Below the pieces are notes generated by a model. The model worked only from the letters and a program-made list of their open reading frames with translations, did no database searches and was not told the origin of the DNA. Made by a program: the position numbers and the translations under genes. 64,000 bases of DNA from assembly GCF_000189635.1 (NCBI RefSeq), contig NW_002476567.1, positions 620,001 to 684,000 of the forward strand. The letters run 5' to 3'. Positions within the stretch are counted from its first letter, which is position 1, and each line of letters begins with the position of its first letter. Source of the DNA: Tetrahymena thermophila SB210 (lineage: Eukaryota; Ciliophora; Oligohymenophorea; Hymenostomatida; Tetrahymenidae). Positions 50,307-64,000 of this stretch are shown one piece after another.

Positions 50307-52404
50307 TTTTTATGCTGCTTTTATATTAGTTGCTATTGTTAGCAATTTATGCCGTATTATTTATTTATTACTTTAATTTCTAATTGAATAATATTTTGAA
50401 AGATTAAATTTTTGTTGTCATAAAAACTAATTTAAGTTTTTAATTACAGGCATTTTTGTTCTGTTCACAAAACCTTATTAGATCTAGTTTTATTACAAAA
50501 AATAATAATAATCATAGCATCAAATTTACCATCTATATTTTTGTAATTAAATCAAAGATTTTGCTAAAGTAATAGTAATTAATCTTCTATTACATCTTTT
50601 GAATATTTCAAATACTTTAGTAAATATTTTGAATTTAAGCTAAATTTTAAAAGTTGCTATTTGTCTAAAAATATAGTTTGCACTCTTCATACATTTTATT
50701 AAATAAAAAAGACAAATTATTCTTACTTAAAAGCAGTTGCTTTCAAATTAAAACTGATATAAAAATAAATTATTCATTTTACTTATAAGAAAAATAATTT
50801 TCTTCAATAAAATATAAGATCTTATAATATGCTTTAGAATTATATTAGATAAGGAGTTTATAATAAGCTCCTATTGTTAACTTATAACGCAATTTAATGA
50901 ATTTAAAATCATTAGGGTTACAATAATTTATTTATTTCACATTTAAATAGCTCTTTACTGTTTTAAATGAATCACTGATAATTAATTTTAAATTTTGTCA
51001 AGAGGGAAAAAATACATCATACAACAAAATTTTTGTCACTAATTATTACGAAAATTTAATTGAATATTCTAATTATAATTGCAAATTAAAGGCCGTCATT
51101 AAAATTGTATAATCCAGCGTCATTATTATTTGTAGATACTAATTACGCATATAAAATGCTTCTTTCTAAAAGAAAGAGGCCATCAAATGCATTAAAATAA
51201 AAAATTCAATTAATATTATTTTGAAATTTCTTTCATTTTTTTAAATAAAGTTATAATTTTTTAAATAAATATCTTCTAGTACTAACTAGCTTGTTATACA
51301 CATTCATGCATTTTTTAAACTGAAAAATTAATAAAAAACTGTAATTGCCTTTGTAATTTTCTTATTATATGAATTCATTATATAAAATTTGTGGCTCTTT
51401 TTAAAAATGGAAAAATCGTCTATATTTTGTTTTTTTCAAAAATATTAAAATTTTTGAATCAAATAAATGTTAACTAAATAAATCAGTTCAAATAACCATT
51501 ATTTTATTTGAGTTCTTATTATTTCAAAAATAAGTTGCTTTTCTTTTTTCTTTAAATTTCCTTTATATTTTATTAGAAATAATTATCAAAAATTAAAATG
51601 TGACATAATCAAAAAATACGCATGATTCGTAGATATTATAAAAATTGTATATATTTGTTTTTTTTTCATTTGTTTAACACATATTATTAAGATAATTAGA
51701 TATTAATTTGAAATATTTTAGCTGATACTATATTTGAAACAAAATTACTTAATTATGAATAATTATTATTTTTAATAGAAAGGTGTAAAAATAGTTTTAA
51801 TATTTTTTAAAAGACCAAAAAATAAATTGAATTATTATTTCTAATTATTGTTTTGATTTTTATCACAGATTTTTTAATTATCAGTACAATCTATTAAATT
51901 TTTGCTCTGTAGATGGTAATAATTGAGTTTCTAAATCAAACACTTTTATAATCTAAATGGGAAGTAGAGAATATTATTGATTTTCTTAATAAAATAGCCT
52001 TGACCTTACAATTTGTGAAATTACTTTAAAAATAAATTAAAAAATTTATTTTGCTTTTACTTGTCTTTTATAAAGTATTAACTTTAAATTTATCACAGTT
52101 TTTAAGATTTTTAATTGATAAGATACTTGATAAGAAAGCCAAGAATTATAAATTAAATTATTTTTATCCTTAGAATCCAAAAAAATAAATTATTTTGAAA
52201 TAAACACATAAATTCTTTTCACGTTTCATATTGACTAAATTTTACTGAATACAAAAAATGTGTAAATAAAACCTTTAATTAAAAAGAGGTATAGAATTTT
52301 TATCAATTAAATAGTATATTATCATTAGAAAATTATTAATTGGAGAAAATAATCAATAGTCACCAAGATTTATATATTTATTTCTTCATTCATTCATGAT
52401 TGAT
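50307..52404. other. Intergenic region between gene 8 (3') and gene 7 (5')
   Basis: About 2.1 kb, the longest gap. It is very AT-rich. Frames of up to about 90 codons without TGA occur on both strands near 51,000-51,350, but none looks like protein. A near-perfect hairpin (gcttctttc with gaaagaggc) lies at about 51,160-51,181. The segment next to 50,306 should include the promoter of gene 7. Confidence 0.55.
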
Positions 52405-55400
52405 TCATCTGTTTGCTTTGAAGTAGGATACCACATATGAATTATCAAGTAATACATCTATATCTATTACTTCCAATAATTATTTTGTATCGTGTAAGGA
52501 TTTTTCTATTCTCTCATAAAATCTATACCATCCAAAGACCAAAACTATTATAGTTGCAGTTAATTGTGAGATTAGCAAAGCTAGATTTGCAATTATCCAA
52601 AAATCAAATAATTCATTTGTCATAATTTTAAGAAAATAATTAAGCTACTGAATAACTATACTAATTTACTGTATTACTAAAGGATTTTCTATTAAAGACT
52701 TTGCTGAATCAAGATTTTTTAGTGCAATGTAAAATTGATTAGAGTCATCTATATCGTATAAATCACTTATTTGTCCATTAAACTCAAATACTGATTTCAA
52801 AGACTACACAAGCCCTTAGTCTAATAATTAATCACCTGTTTACTTGCATTAATTATAGTCGAAGTCTATATTTTTACTTAATAGTTTTGGGTTATTTTTT
52901 ATTACATCACATGAGTTTTTCTCTAAGACTTTTATGATGTATTAATTGTAATCTTCTTATTTATATCTCGAGTGCCCATAAAAATTGTTTTGATAGCTAT
53001 AAATGTTATTCAGATAGCTTGATGAAGATTATTATAATTATTTAATTTTATTGAACAAATACTCTTAAGACGTAGGAAGAGTTTATGGTGCAAACTTACC
53101 AACAAAACCAATGTATACAGTACCAACATAAATCTAAAGAAAATGACGAGCTTCTGCTAATTGATCTTAATAAAATATAAAAAATAAATCAAAGTTTAAT
53201 AAAAATATGAAAATATTAATTTACCCATAAACAACCTATTGTTGATAGAGTTATCCTAATACATGTTAATTATCACATAAATTGAAAATGAGTAAATCTA
53301 CATAAGAATAAAAAAGGCTAATGATCCAAGTAAATATTTGAAATTTATTTTTGCAAAATTAGAAGTTTAGCTAATATTTTTCTTTTTTTGGATAGAAATG
53401 TTAGAAAAATACTCTTAGCTTTTTTATTAGCTTAAATTTTCACTTTGTTTTAAGAATCCAACAACTTTTTTTTTTGAATTTTTTTGTTTCTCTTATTAAG
53501 TTAATTCTTAGTCTATTTAAAACAAATAATTACTTGTTGTTCCTAACATTTATTTAAGTTTTTCTGGTGAAATATTAGTCATTAGTTTTAAGATTTACTC
53601 TCTTTTTTTCTGGATAAATTAATAAATAGGTAAGATGCTTATTGCACAAGTTAAAGTAATAAGTGAAATTGATACTAAGTTGTATTACTGCTATAATAAA
53701 ATTTAATTCATTTTATCACTATAATCATTAAAAGAATTATCTTGAATTTCTTTTAAGGTGTCATCGAAAAGCTGAAGATTATAGAAAATAGTAACTATAC
53801 TATTTATATCATAGGATTATGGTATTAATCTAAATGAATCTAAATAACTTTTTTACATAGCTAATGTGTATCCTAAATTAAAATTGGTTGTATAATTTAA
53901 TCCTTCAATAGTATGAATATACATAAATTTTTTTTCCATAATTAATTTAAATTATTGAATTTTGTCCTTATCCCCTTTTGAATATTCACTAGTCAAATTA
54001 GAGTAGTATATCCTTTGTTCTTGCATTTAATTTAAAAATAATTACACGTATTAAGTTGTCTTTGTAGGATCTTTTGGCACCAAAAGCTACAGATTTACTA
54101 AAGAATTCATATATAAATTTGTTAAGATTGAACTAAGCGCTATTCTCAAATCGCTATTCCAGTCTAAATAATCAAAAGATATTTTTTAAGTTAAAAGAAA
54201 GTTTTACAGATCTATAAAATTAATTAAAATGATAAGAAATATAGTCACTAAGGCTAATATACCAATATAATTAAGTATTATCAAACCTAACATTCTTTTT
54301 GAGGATTTTATTGAGTTTATTATTTCTTTCCTATTTTAAAATATTTGAGTTAATATCTAATTTAAAAAAGTAGAGTTTAAATGATTTTTTAATATTGGAA
54401 AAAGAAATTTAAACAAATGTTTTATATCAAAAAAAAATAGATTATTTTTTGAAAAATTGATTTTCCATTAATTTAGAAAATTATTTATTTGGGTTTTTTT
54501 TAAATTAAAAATTCATTAAAATTTTTTTGTAAATAATCTAGTAAAGAAATAAACAAATGAATATCATTTAATTAGCTTTTAAATAATTTTTTTTATTTTA
54601 CTTTGTTTTTGAATTTGTTGTTTTCATAGAACTTATACTCTGCTCTTACTAGTTTATTTTAGTTAAAAAAGGCTTTTTATGATAATTAGGAACATTTTCA
54701 GGTAGTGTTATAACTTTATTAGTCAATTCTTTGAATTTTAAATTTTTGGTTTATTTAGTTAAAGGATCTAATAGTTCTGTGGATATTTACTTAGTAAATT
54801 AATAATTATTTATTAACTATTCAATATTTTAGTCGTTATTCTTACTTTTAAAAATAGAATTTGATTATGTTTAAGAATTGTATTATAAGCTACCTTTTCC
54901 TTTTTAAAATTCTATTTAAGTTGAAGACATACCTTAAATCATTTACAAATGATCTAATTCATTCAAAGTTAGTGTTTAGTTGAGTAAATTTCTGCTAGTG
55001 ATATTATTTTAATCTAAAGATATTTCTTCTTTTTCGTTTTGTAGCTAAACTTCTTCATATAAATAATGGTTATTTTCAAAGCTTATCATATTATCCTTAT
55101 ATTTTAATAAGGAATTATCTTATTTATTTTATTTTTAGTTCGAACTTTGATTAATCATTTCAGGGGTTGGTTACGAGAATGTAGATTCATCTCTAGATTA
55201 AATATCCTCAATACTTTTATTGGTAAAATAAAGAGACTGTTTAAAATTAAATTAAATAGTTTCGTATTAATTAGGTAGATTGTAATTACAAAATTTTGTA
55301 AGCTAAATATTCAGTAATTTAAGACTTTCGTATTTTAATTATTATTGTTCTACTTTTGTAACTTAAAACAACTCGAGTTAAGCAAGGTTGATAAATTTTG

Positions 55401-58220
55401 ATTAAGATCTGTAAATTTTAAATTAAACACAAAAAATTTCATTATACTAAAAAATATCATTGAAATATGACTAATTCTTGTTATAGTCTAATTAATTATT
55501 AGTTAGCTAAGCTTTTGAAATTGGTTTTATAATGTAAGTTTCTTTCTCTTCTTAATTATCGCATTTATCAATAATTGCATATAGAGCTGGAGCTATTAAA
55601 TTCATATTAATTGTATGAATTTGCTTTTATGTATATACTTCTTTAAAAATTGATTCAAAAAAGGCTTAAGACATAACAACTGGTGAGCATTTTTTTTCAT
55701 GTTCATCTAACAATAGACTAAGATATTAATTAGAGTTTCTTTCTTACTTTCTAATCCATGCCGAAACACCTATTTCTTATTCTCCAATTTAATGATATTA
55801 TATTTTGATATTTAAAGGAATAGCCCATCCATCTTTTGAGTTTCCAATTTATAATGGGAAATTCTTAATTTAATTTGTACTCTCCACATTTTATAAATAG
55901 TGTTTAAGTTATTACTGATGTGCTTCATAAATTTAATTAGGGATAATAATGTTTAGGCTAGAGTTTATAACTTCTTGATTGGTGTAAGAAGTTATTACTT
56001 CTTGGAAATTCTTTGATACTCTAATAATACTTCCATAATTATTTATTAAAGAAACAAAAATTACACAAGAATCTGAACTTTTTAATGGTAATTTATTGAT
56101 AACATTAAATTTATTTGTTTTCTTTTTGAAAATATTTAGCTTTTCACTAAACTAAAGAGTTTTTTCAAAAATGCTACAAATATTTAGAAGCTCTTGGCTA
56201 TATTCGTTCTGTGCATGCAATTATATAAGCTGTGTTTATAATAAATTCTTTTGTTTTATAAGCTATGACGAAGTTTAATAAAGTTAGTTTAAATCCACAA
56301 AATTATTTCCAAGAATTTAAATAAGATTAGTTTTCAACAAGAGGCAGTCTTTCATAAGCTATACAGTTTAAAAATATTATTATTCAAATAAAATGATATC
56401 ATATAAGCATGTCTAACTTGACTATTCAAGTTTACTTTTTTAATTAACAGAGATATTCAATTTTTTATGAGCCAATTCTTCTTATTACTATTGGGTAGAT
56501 GCGTAATAAAATAAATAATTTATAGCTTACATATAGATTAAAGACTTTTGAATGTTTTTTTTTCTCTTTAATTAAATTATTTCAGAATAAAACAAACGAA
56601 AGTTTTTGACATGATCTATAAGATAGGCAAAATAGCTAAAATGTACAAAATCTATATCCTTTTTTAGATTATTTAAGTAATTTTAGTATGTTACTATGGT
56701 GTATTCCGTTATAAACTACTTTCGTATGTTCTCATTTAAGAAATTTTCACCGCCATTTACTATGTTACAATCCTAATTAAATAATAAAAGTTAATAATTC
56801 TTCTATAAATTTTTATATTGGACTATATTGAGTAATACTTGATGAAAATTTTAGTTTACAATCAATATTTCTAAATAATTTTATAAGAAAAAATATGAAG
56901 CAATTTTTAATAGGAATTGAAATATCTGTCTTGATCTTAAAATATTTAATAATAATGTGAAAAATAAACTGAGAAAATGATATTTTAAAAAAATATAAAT
57001 ATTTTAAAAGAAAGCTTACTTAACTACAGAAACATTTATGTGGTTTAGAACAGTTTTCTTTATGTTAGAGTATGATAGATTCTAAAAAAATTGAGTGATT
57101 GCTGTTAGTATACTCATCATATAGATATCTAATTTTTTGGTTAATATCTCTTAGAAATATATCAATGTTTGATTTATTAGAATCTTCTTAGGAGTATTTA
57201 TTTTATTTTGCACTTTTTATTTCCTAGAAGTTTTTTTATTAACTTTAAAAATAGAAGATTTTATTTCGGATGGTATTTGGTGCTGCGTACCCAATTATTA
57301 CAGTGATAGGTAATGTAGATAGAAAACATATGAAATAATCGAATTTATTTTAATCTAAATTCTAAAGACATATGCTAAGAGCGATCGAAATGTTAAGGCA
57401 GTGCATAACGTTAATCAACTAATGAGCTTAAAGATTGAGTACTTTATTATAAAAGCAGTAATAAAATATTTTTAATAAATGTTTAGAGCTATTGTAAATA
57501 CATGGAAGAGTTAAATTATCTGTTAACTTTAAAATAACATGGCTAATTAAATCAAAGAATATTCTTAATAACGATAACAACTAATTTCTTTTAGCAAGGA
57601 AATCTGCGTTTTCTGAAAACCTAAAATCAAAGTCATTTAATTCAATCAGCATCACTTTTTATAAAAGGAAAAACATAAATAAATTTGATTAATTTAATCC
57701 AAGATAATCACTAAATAAATTTAACTAAATGCTTACTTAATAAAACTGTTAGAATCATGTTAATGATTTTTAGTTCAGAGATTTTTCCTAATAAAGACCA
57801 TCTCAATGAAGGAATAAAAAATAAGTATTCATAGGTTTATAATACAAATGAAACTATTTTGTAAATGTTTTCTTGCTATTAAATTGTAGGGCTCTTCCAT
57901 AAAAAGTAAATAAAGTCTAGTAAGAAAAATAACACTATAATTGAGTTCACAGAAAAAAGCAGTAATTAAATAATAAGAGAATCCTCATTTTCAAACACAA
58001 TACTCATCAGTTTTAGAGCTTACTTGTCATAGCTTAAGTTTTAAATAAAGCTTTGATAGGTCTGATTCTTTAAATTGGCCATGAACAAAAAAAGACATTT
58101 AAATAGTATTAAAAAACAGCATAAATGCTTTGACCTTTTATATTACCTCTAGACAGTATATACCCTTGAAATAAAATATTCTTAAATATTTTCCTTAAAT
58201 TTCTTGATACCAAAAGACAT
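52405..58220 (-). CDS. Gene 8: polytopic PAS-domain membrane protein, TmcB-like, 1,718 aa
   Basis: Exons from 5' to 3' are 58220-57737, 57654-57020, 56772-54602, 54330-53225 and 53165-52405; they total 5,157 nt, in frame. The start gives MSFGIKKFKENIQEYF. The Zn-type motif is HKENC then KCFC. PAS at about 55,800-56,110 reads VIFVSLINNYGSIIRVSKNF and later DGWAIPLNIKI; its central glycine-lysine pair (GKN in genes 1, 4 and 6) is replaced by NSS. The linker exon ends MKTTNSKTK, shared with gene 9. TNISPEKLKQML follows the second C-terminal helix. The cysteine pair is spaced by 20 (SCDVIKNN, then YNQC). The last helix is preceded by MTNELFDF and the protein ends VSYFKANR. Confidence 0.92.
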
Positions 58221-60084
58221 GTTTTTTAATTTAACTTTTTTAGGGATTAATTAATATTTAATAAGATAAATATGAATTATATTTTTTTTTATAATTCATT
58301 CAATCTTATATTGGTCACAATTATAGTACATTTTAAAAGTAATAAATAATTAAAGGCTTATTTTTAATTCACAATTTTTATTAATGTTATTTTTTAGCCT
58401 GTAAATATTAATTAAAAAAATACGAGTATACACTCAATAAATTATTCTTTACTAATCATACATACTAAAACGAGTTTAAAATCTATTATTTTATGAATAT
58501 TACATTTAAATATTATCACTTAAAAGTAGCTGGATATTTTAATAGAAATAAACGTTTTATTACATTAGTTTTTAAATAAATTTGTAGATTTAGAATATAT
58601 TTTTATTATAATTTTATAATTGGCAAATTTATATTTATTAATAAATGGCAATACATCAATCGGAAATAAAAATATAGGGAGTATTTTACAAATTTTAAAA
58701 GTAAGTAAATATTAAATTCGCAAATATTGAATTTACATATTTTAACTTCTAATAAATAATATTCATGGTATTTCTTCTGAATCGAGGCTATTATTCTAGA
58801 GCCATATAAAAAATTATAATTAATTATTACTGTGATTTTCTAAAACCTCTAATCTTAGTTACTCATTTTGGCATTGTATGAAGCAATACAATATTTATTT
58901 AATCACTAATAAATTATTAAATTAATAAATCTAAGAAACAAAATTTAATCTAAATATTTGATTTTAAATCTCTCTAATTTACTTACATTTTTTGTTAAGA
59001 CTAACGCTTAAATAAATTAGAAATTTTTTTTCAATTTTTTCTAAAAACCATCTTATTTATTTTTAAAGAAAAATTAGATTTCATAATTTTAGAGAACAAA
59101 TTTATTATGAAAACCATCATTACAATTTATTTGTTTATATATTTTTTGAAAAATATAAATATAACAACCTTTTTGAACAGATAAACCTTCTATTAAAAAA
59201 AATAAAGTTATTTATTTTATACATCTAAAATAGATAGGATCTATTAATTTATAATTATTTCTAGAACAAGATCTATTTCTTATTTTTGCTTAACATTTTA
59301 TTTCAAGTTAAGTTGTTAAAATTTTTATGACGGATTACAACAAATAAAACTATATAATTGTATCAATTTTCAAGTTAAATAGTTATAAAGAAGTAATTAC
59401 CACTTTTTATAGAATATTATTTTCAATTTAACACGATTTTTGCTATCCAAATTCTATAAGAAATTCAAAATTATTGTATTCGTAAAAAAATAGCCAATTT
59501 AATAAATACATTTGTAAGTATCTTTAAACATTCAGAATGATTTTTCATTTTATCTTATCACTAGATTTAATTGACTAATCAGCGGATTTTTTGACTGTTT
59601 ACTTAAGAATTTTTTAGATTTTTTATTCCAAAAGACGCTTACAATTTAATATAGTTTTGCAGAAACAAAATTAAAAACAAATTTTAGTGTTTCTTTTTTC
59701 TTTTCTAACAGTTAAAAGTTGTTAAAAACATAAGTAACAAAAAGTAAGCAACTGATTAAAGTCTAAAAAGCCAAAATAATTAGTTTAAAGAACCAATTAA
59801 AAATGTTACAGAAATATCAAAAATTAAAACCCATGAGAAACTAGCATTCAAAAAAATATCATTCGGGTCATTTGGGGTTTATTAAGGGTGCTGGTGATAC
59901 TTATGTAATTCATAATAAAAAATAAAAGTATTGTGCTTATTAATTTTGAATAATATTAAATTGGATAAATAAAATATGAATAGAAAATGTTTAAATACTC
60001 ATATAAAATATATTATTTTTATTATTATTATTAGTTTTTAATTAATTAATAAATTTATCAAAACTTTTGGATGTATTTTTTTAA
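58221..60084. other. Intergenic region between gene 9 (3') and gene 8 (5')
   Basis: About 1.86 kb, AT-rich. The part next to 58,220 presumably carries the promoter of gene 8. The only unusual patch is the small, relatively G-rich plus-strand ORF at 59,803-59,949, listed separately. No RNA gene or repeat is recognised. Confidence 0.6.
59803..59949 (+). CDS. Possible short plus-strand coding fragment, 48 aa (uncertain)
   Basis: An ORF from ATG at 59,803 to TGA at 59,947-59,949. The residues include HSGHLGFIKGAGDTYVIH, with glycines that are rare in random frames at this base composition. The frame stays open upstream to about 59,720, where ctttt...ctaacag resembles a splice acceptor, so it might be a last exon or a gene relic. 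I recognise no family. It is the only candidate on the plus strand. Support is compositional only. Confidence 0.22.
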
Positions 60085-63000
60085 TCATTTGTTTGCTTTA
60101 AAATAAGAAATCACATAAGAATTTTCTAATAGTACATCAATATCAATTACTTCTAATAACTATTTCGTTTTTTGTAAAGACTTTTCTATTCTCTCATAAA
60201 ATTTATACCATCCTAAGGACAAGACTATTACAGTAGCACTTACTTGAGAAATAAGCAATGCCACATTCACATATATTAAATAGTCAAATAGTTCGTTTGT
60301 CATATATTCTAAGAAATAATTTAGTTACTGAATAACTATACTTGCTTACTGAATTGTGAAAGTTGAGTCTATTAATGAGTTTGATGAATCAAGCATTTAA
60401 AGATTTTTCTAAAATTATAAAGGATTATTTATATTATATAAATCACTAATTTAGCCATTAAATACAAATATTGTTTTCAAGCTTTAAACAAGGCCTTAGT
60501 CTAACAATTAATCACCAGCTTACTTGCATTGAGTATAATTAAAATTGATATCACTGTTTAAATATTGAGGGTTATTTTATATTACATCGCAAGAGTTTTT
60601 CTCTAAGGCTTTGATGATGTATTAATTATAATTATCTTATTTATATCTTGAATGACCATAAAAATTATTTTAATAATTATAAATATTATTCAAATAAGTT
60701 TATGAAGAGCTTTATAATTATTTTATTTTATCAAACAAAGGTTAGGGTGATATTGGTAAAACTTTTGGGTTAAGCTTTGCTACAAATCCTATGTACAAAG
60801 ACCCAACTTAAATTTAAAGAAAGTGACGAGCTTCTGCCAATTAATCTTATTTTTAAAAACATAAGTTAAATAAATTATTTTAACAAAAAAAATAACTTAC
60901 TCATAAATAATCTATTATCTATTGTATTATCAGAGTACATTTTTATCATAATAAAAATTGAAAATGAGTAAATCTGCAACAGGATAAAAAATGCCAAAGA
61001 TCCAAGTAAGTTTCGGAAATTCATCTTTGCAAAATTAGAAGTTTGGCTAATATTTTTCTTTTTTTAAATTGTAATGTTAGACAACATATTTAAGTTACTT
61101 TATTTGATATACTTTCCACTTTCTTTTAACAAAATAGTCACGTTTTTTTTCATTTTTTTTTATTTATCTTTTTAATCTAATTCTTAATCTATTTAAATAA
61201 AATAATTACTAGTTGTTTCCAACATATATCTCAACTTTTCTGGTGAAATATTTGTCATTAATCTCAAGATTTATTCTCTTTTTTTTTGGATAAATATATA
61301 AATAGGTACTATGCTTATAGCACAAGCTAGAGTTATTAGTGAAATCGATATTAAATTTTATTGTTATTACAATAAAATTTAGTTCATATCATCACTATAT
61401 TCATCAAAGGAATTATCCTATATTGATTTTAAAGTGTCATCAAGGTCATAAAAATTAAAAAATATTGTTGTCATGCTATACAAATCATATTATTTAGGAA
61501 CTAATCTAAATTAATCCAAGTAACTTTTCTACATAATTAAAGTGTATCCTAAAGAAAATTATGTACTATAATTTGCCTATTACAAAGCATGAATATATGT
61601 ATAGTTACTATCCATAATTTACCTAAATGATTGAATTTCATTCTTATCTCCTCTAGAGTATTGACTTGTTAAATTGGAATAAAAAATTCTTTGATTTTAC
61701 ATTTAATCTAAAAATTGTTGAATATAATATGTAGTCATTTTTGGGTCTTTTGGTTTTAAAAGTTTTATACTTATCAAAGAATTTATATAAAAATTTGTTA
61801 AGACAGAGCTAAGAGCAATTCTCAAATTACTGTTCCAGTCTAAGTAATGAAAGGATGTTTTTTAAATTTTAAGAAAACTTTATAGTTGAATAAAGTTAAT
61901 CAAATTAATTAAAAATATTGTTGTTAAGGCTAGTATACCTATATAATTTAACAATCTCAAGCCAAGCATTCTTTTTTAAGATTTTATAGAGTTTATCACT
62001 TCTTTCCTATTTATAATAATTTTAAAATCAATAATTGAAAATTAAAATACTGTAATTTATTAAAAATTAGATTTAATCAAATCAAAGTGAATTTAATATT
62101 CTAAAGTTTAAAAAAATAAATTTTTTAAAAGATTACTTTGTTTTTGAATTTGTTGTTTTCATAGAACTTACGCTTTGCTCATATTCGTTGACTTTATTTT
62201 AGACAGGAATCTTATCTTAAACATTATTTTTAAAAAGTCTTATCATCTTGTTACTTGTTGAATTGGATATTGATTATTCTTAAATTTTTAGCTTTTTGGT
62301 TTATTTTGCTAAAGGACTGTATTATTCTGTAGAAGTTTATTTTGTTAATAAACGGTGATTTATTAATTGTTCAATATTAAAATCATTATTTTTATTTTTC
62401 AAAATAGAGTTTGTTAATATTTAAGAATTTTATTATTAACTATATTTTCCCTTTTATAATTCTAATTAAGTTGAAGACATGTTTTAAATTAACTATAAAT
62501 TATCTAAATCATTCAATGTTGAAGTTTAATTGAGTAAATTTCTGCTTGTTATATTATTCTAATCTAAAGAAATTTCTTCTTTGTCAATGTATAGCTAAAC
62601 TTCTTCATATTAAAATTGGTTTTAATCAAAGCTATTTATTTATTGTTATAAATTTTGTTAGAAACTTACCTAGTTTTTTACTTTTTAGTTTGAATTTTAA
62701 TTAATTTATTTTGGAGTTGGTTACAGAAGCTAGACTTGATTACTTGATAATGATTCTTAACTATCTTATGCGACAGAGTTAAGATATTTTTTTAAATTAA
62801 ATTAAATTGTTTCGTATTATTTAGTTGAACTGTAATCACAAAATTTTGTAAGCTATATATTAAGTGATTTAAGACACTCATACTTTAATTATTTTTCTTC
62901 TATTCTTGTAACTTAAAGCAACTCGAGCTAAGCAAGATTGATAAATTTTGATTATGATCTGTAAATTTAAAACTATATACAAAAAATTTCATTATGTTCG

Positions 63001-64000
63001 AAAATGTCATTAAAATAAGTCTAATTCTTATTATAATCTAATTAATTATTAGTTAACTAAGCTTTTGAAATTGGCTTTATAATGTAAGTTTCTCTTTCAG
63101 TTATGCTATTGTATTTGTCAATCATTTCATACAACGTGGGAGCTAGCAAATTCATATTAATAGATTGGACATGCTTTTATGTACATGAGTCTTTAAAAAT
63201 ACTCTCAAAAAGGGCTTACGACATAACAATTGGGGAACATTTTTTTTCTGTTTCATTGATTAATAGGCTTAAATATTAGTATGAGTTAGTTTCTTACTTT
63301 CTTATCCATGCAGAAACTCCTATTTCTTATTCGCCGATCTGATGAAACTAAGTTTTAATATTTAAGGGAATAGCCCATCCGTCTTTTGAACTTCCAATTT
63401 ATAATGGAAAATTCCTTATATGAACTCGACTTTCTTGTTTTTCTAAATAATGTCTCAGTTCTTATTGATGAATTTCATAAATTTAATTTGGAATTATAAC
63501 ACTGAGGTTACTGTTTATAACTTCTTAATTAGTGTGTGAAGTTATTACTTCTTGAAAATTCTTTGATACTCTAATAATGTTTCCAAAATTGTTCATCAAA
63601 GAAACAAAAATTACACAAGAATCTGCACCTCTTAATGGTAGTTTATTGATAACATTAAATTTATTTATTTTCTTTTTGAATATATTTAGCTTTTCGCTAA
63701 ATTAAAGAGTTTTTTCAAAGATGTTACATATATTTAAAAGTTCTTAATTGCATTCGTTTTTTGCTTGTAATTACAGAAGTTATGAATACAGTAAATTTTT
63801 TTACTTAATTAACGAAGATGCAGTTTGGTAAAGTAAATTTAAATCCACAAAATTATTTCCAAGAATTTAAATAAGATTGGCTTTTAACAAGAGACTGTCC
63901 TTCATTAGCTAAAGAGTTTGAGTATATTATTCATCAAATAATATAATATCATATAAGCACATTTTGGTAGATTCGTCAGCTTTATTTTTTTAAACAACTA
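60085..64000 (-). CDS. Gene 9: polytopic PAS-domain membrane protein, TmcB-like (5' end outside window)
   Basis: Visible exons are 64000-62137 (open at the window edge), 62006-60901 and 60845-60085, about 1,243 residues. The last two exons have exactly the lengths of those in gene 8 (1106 and 761 bp), and the sequences are close, with many shared runs, so genes 8 and 9 are a recent pair. PAS (about 63,350-63,620) reads VIFVSLMNNFGNIIRVSKNF, then DGWAIPLNIK. The cysteine pair (KNSCDVI, then YTQC) and the final block MTNELFDYLIY are kept. The protein ends VISYFKANK before TGA at 60085. The N-terminal membrane block and the Zn-type motif lie outside the window. Confidence 0.9.

Noticed and set aside
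51160..51181. Hairpin gcttctttc/gaaagaggc as a terminator or RNA gene
   Set aside because: It is a single short imperfect hairpin with no copies or neighbouring RNA features. Hairpin terminators are not expected in a ciliate nucleus.
58080..58220. Apparent frameshift in exon 1 of gene 8 near a T-run
   Set aside because: It came from a wrong codon register on my first pass. Read correctly, the frame continues through FLILFKCLFLFM to the donor at 57,736.
1..64000. Reading the region as pseudogenes full of TAA and TAG stops
   Set aside because: With TAA and TAG as Gln and TGA as stop, all seven complete genes have total exon lengths divisible by three and conserved motifs in register, so they are intact ciliate genes.

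Overview
The window looks like nuclear DNA from a ciliate that reads TAA and TAG as glutamine and uses TGA as its only stop. Nine long minus-strand genes become continuous only under that code. They use GT-AG introns of 22 to 703 nt, and in all seven genes complete in the window the exon lengths I placed by eye add up to an exact multiple of three. The very high AT content and introns mostly of 50-600 nt fit an oligohymenophorean of the Tetrahymena type better than Paramecium, but I cannot name the species. I found no rRNA, tRNA, CRISPR array, transposase gene or telomeric repeat.

The whole window is one head-to-tail array of a single gene family, all on the minus strand: gene 1 (cut by the left edge), genes 2-8 (complete) and gene 9 (cut by the right edge). 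Each encodes a polytopic membrane protein of about 1,690-1,950 residues. Its parts, in order, are a cytosolic N-terminus, a block of about six to eight membrane helices, a short H-x3-C-x(5,7)-C-F-C motif, a helical region resembling the TmcB/TmcC (tiny macrocysts) TPR-like domain, a PAS domain, a Gln/Asn/Ser-rich linker, and a C-terminal half with four membrane helices. Those helices enclose two loops of about 200 residues that are probably extracytoplasmic; the second loop carries a conserved cysteine pair. The role is not known; a membrane-bound sensor is the natural inference.

Layout: 1-22,915 holds three almost identical units of about 8 kb (genes 1-3), and the third runs into the last exon of the more divergent gene 4. 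Units 1 and 2 each carry an extra, still open, 746-bp copy of gene 4's terminal exon (6,054-6,799 and 14,140-14,885), so genes 2 and 3 may each have a choice of last exon. Genes 4, 5, 6 and 7 follow as single diverged members. Genes 8 and 9 form a second close pair with a period of about 7.7 kb.

The gaps between genes (0.3-2.1 kb) are AT-rich with no convincing gene. Two short ORFs, at 43,285-43,542 (minus) and 59,803-59,949 (plus), are listed at low confidence. Two long introns of gene 5 stand out; one contains a compact interleaved inverted repeat.
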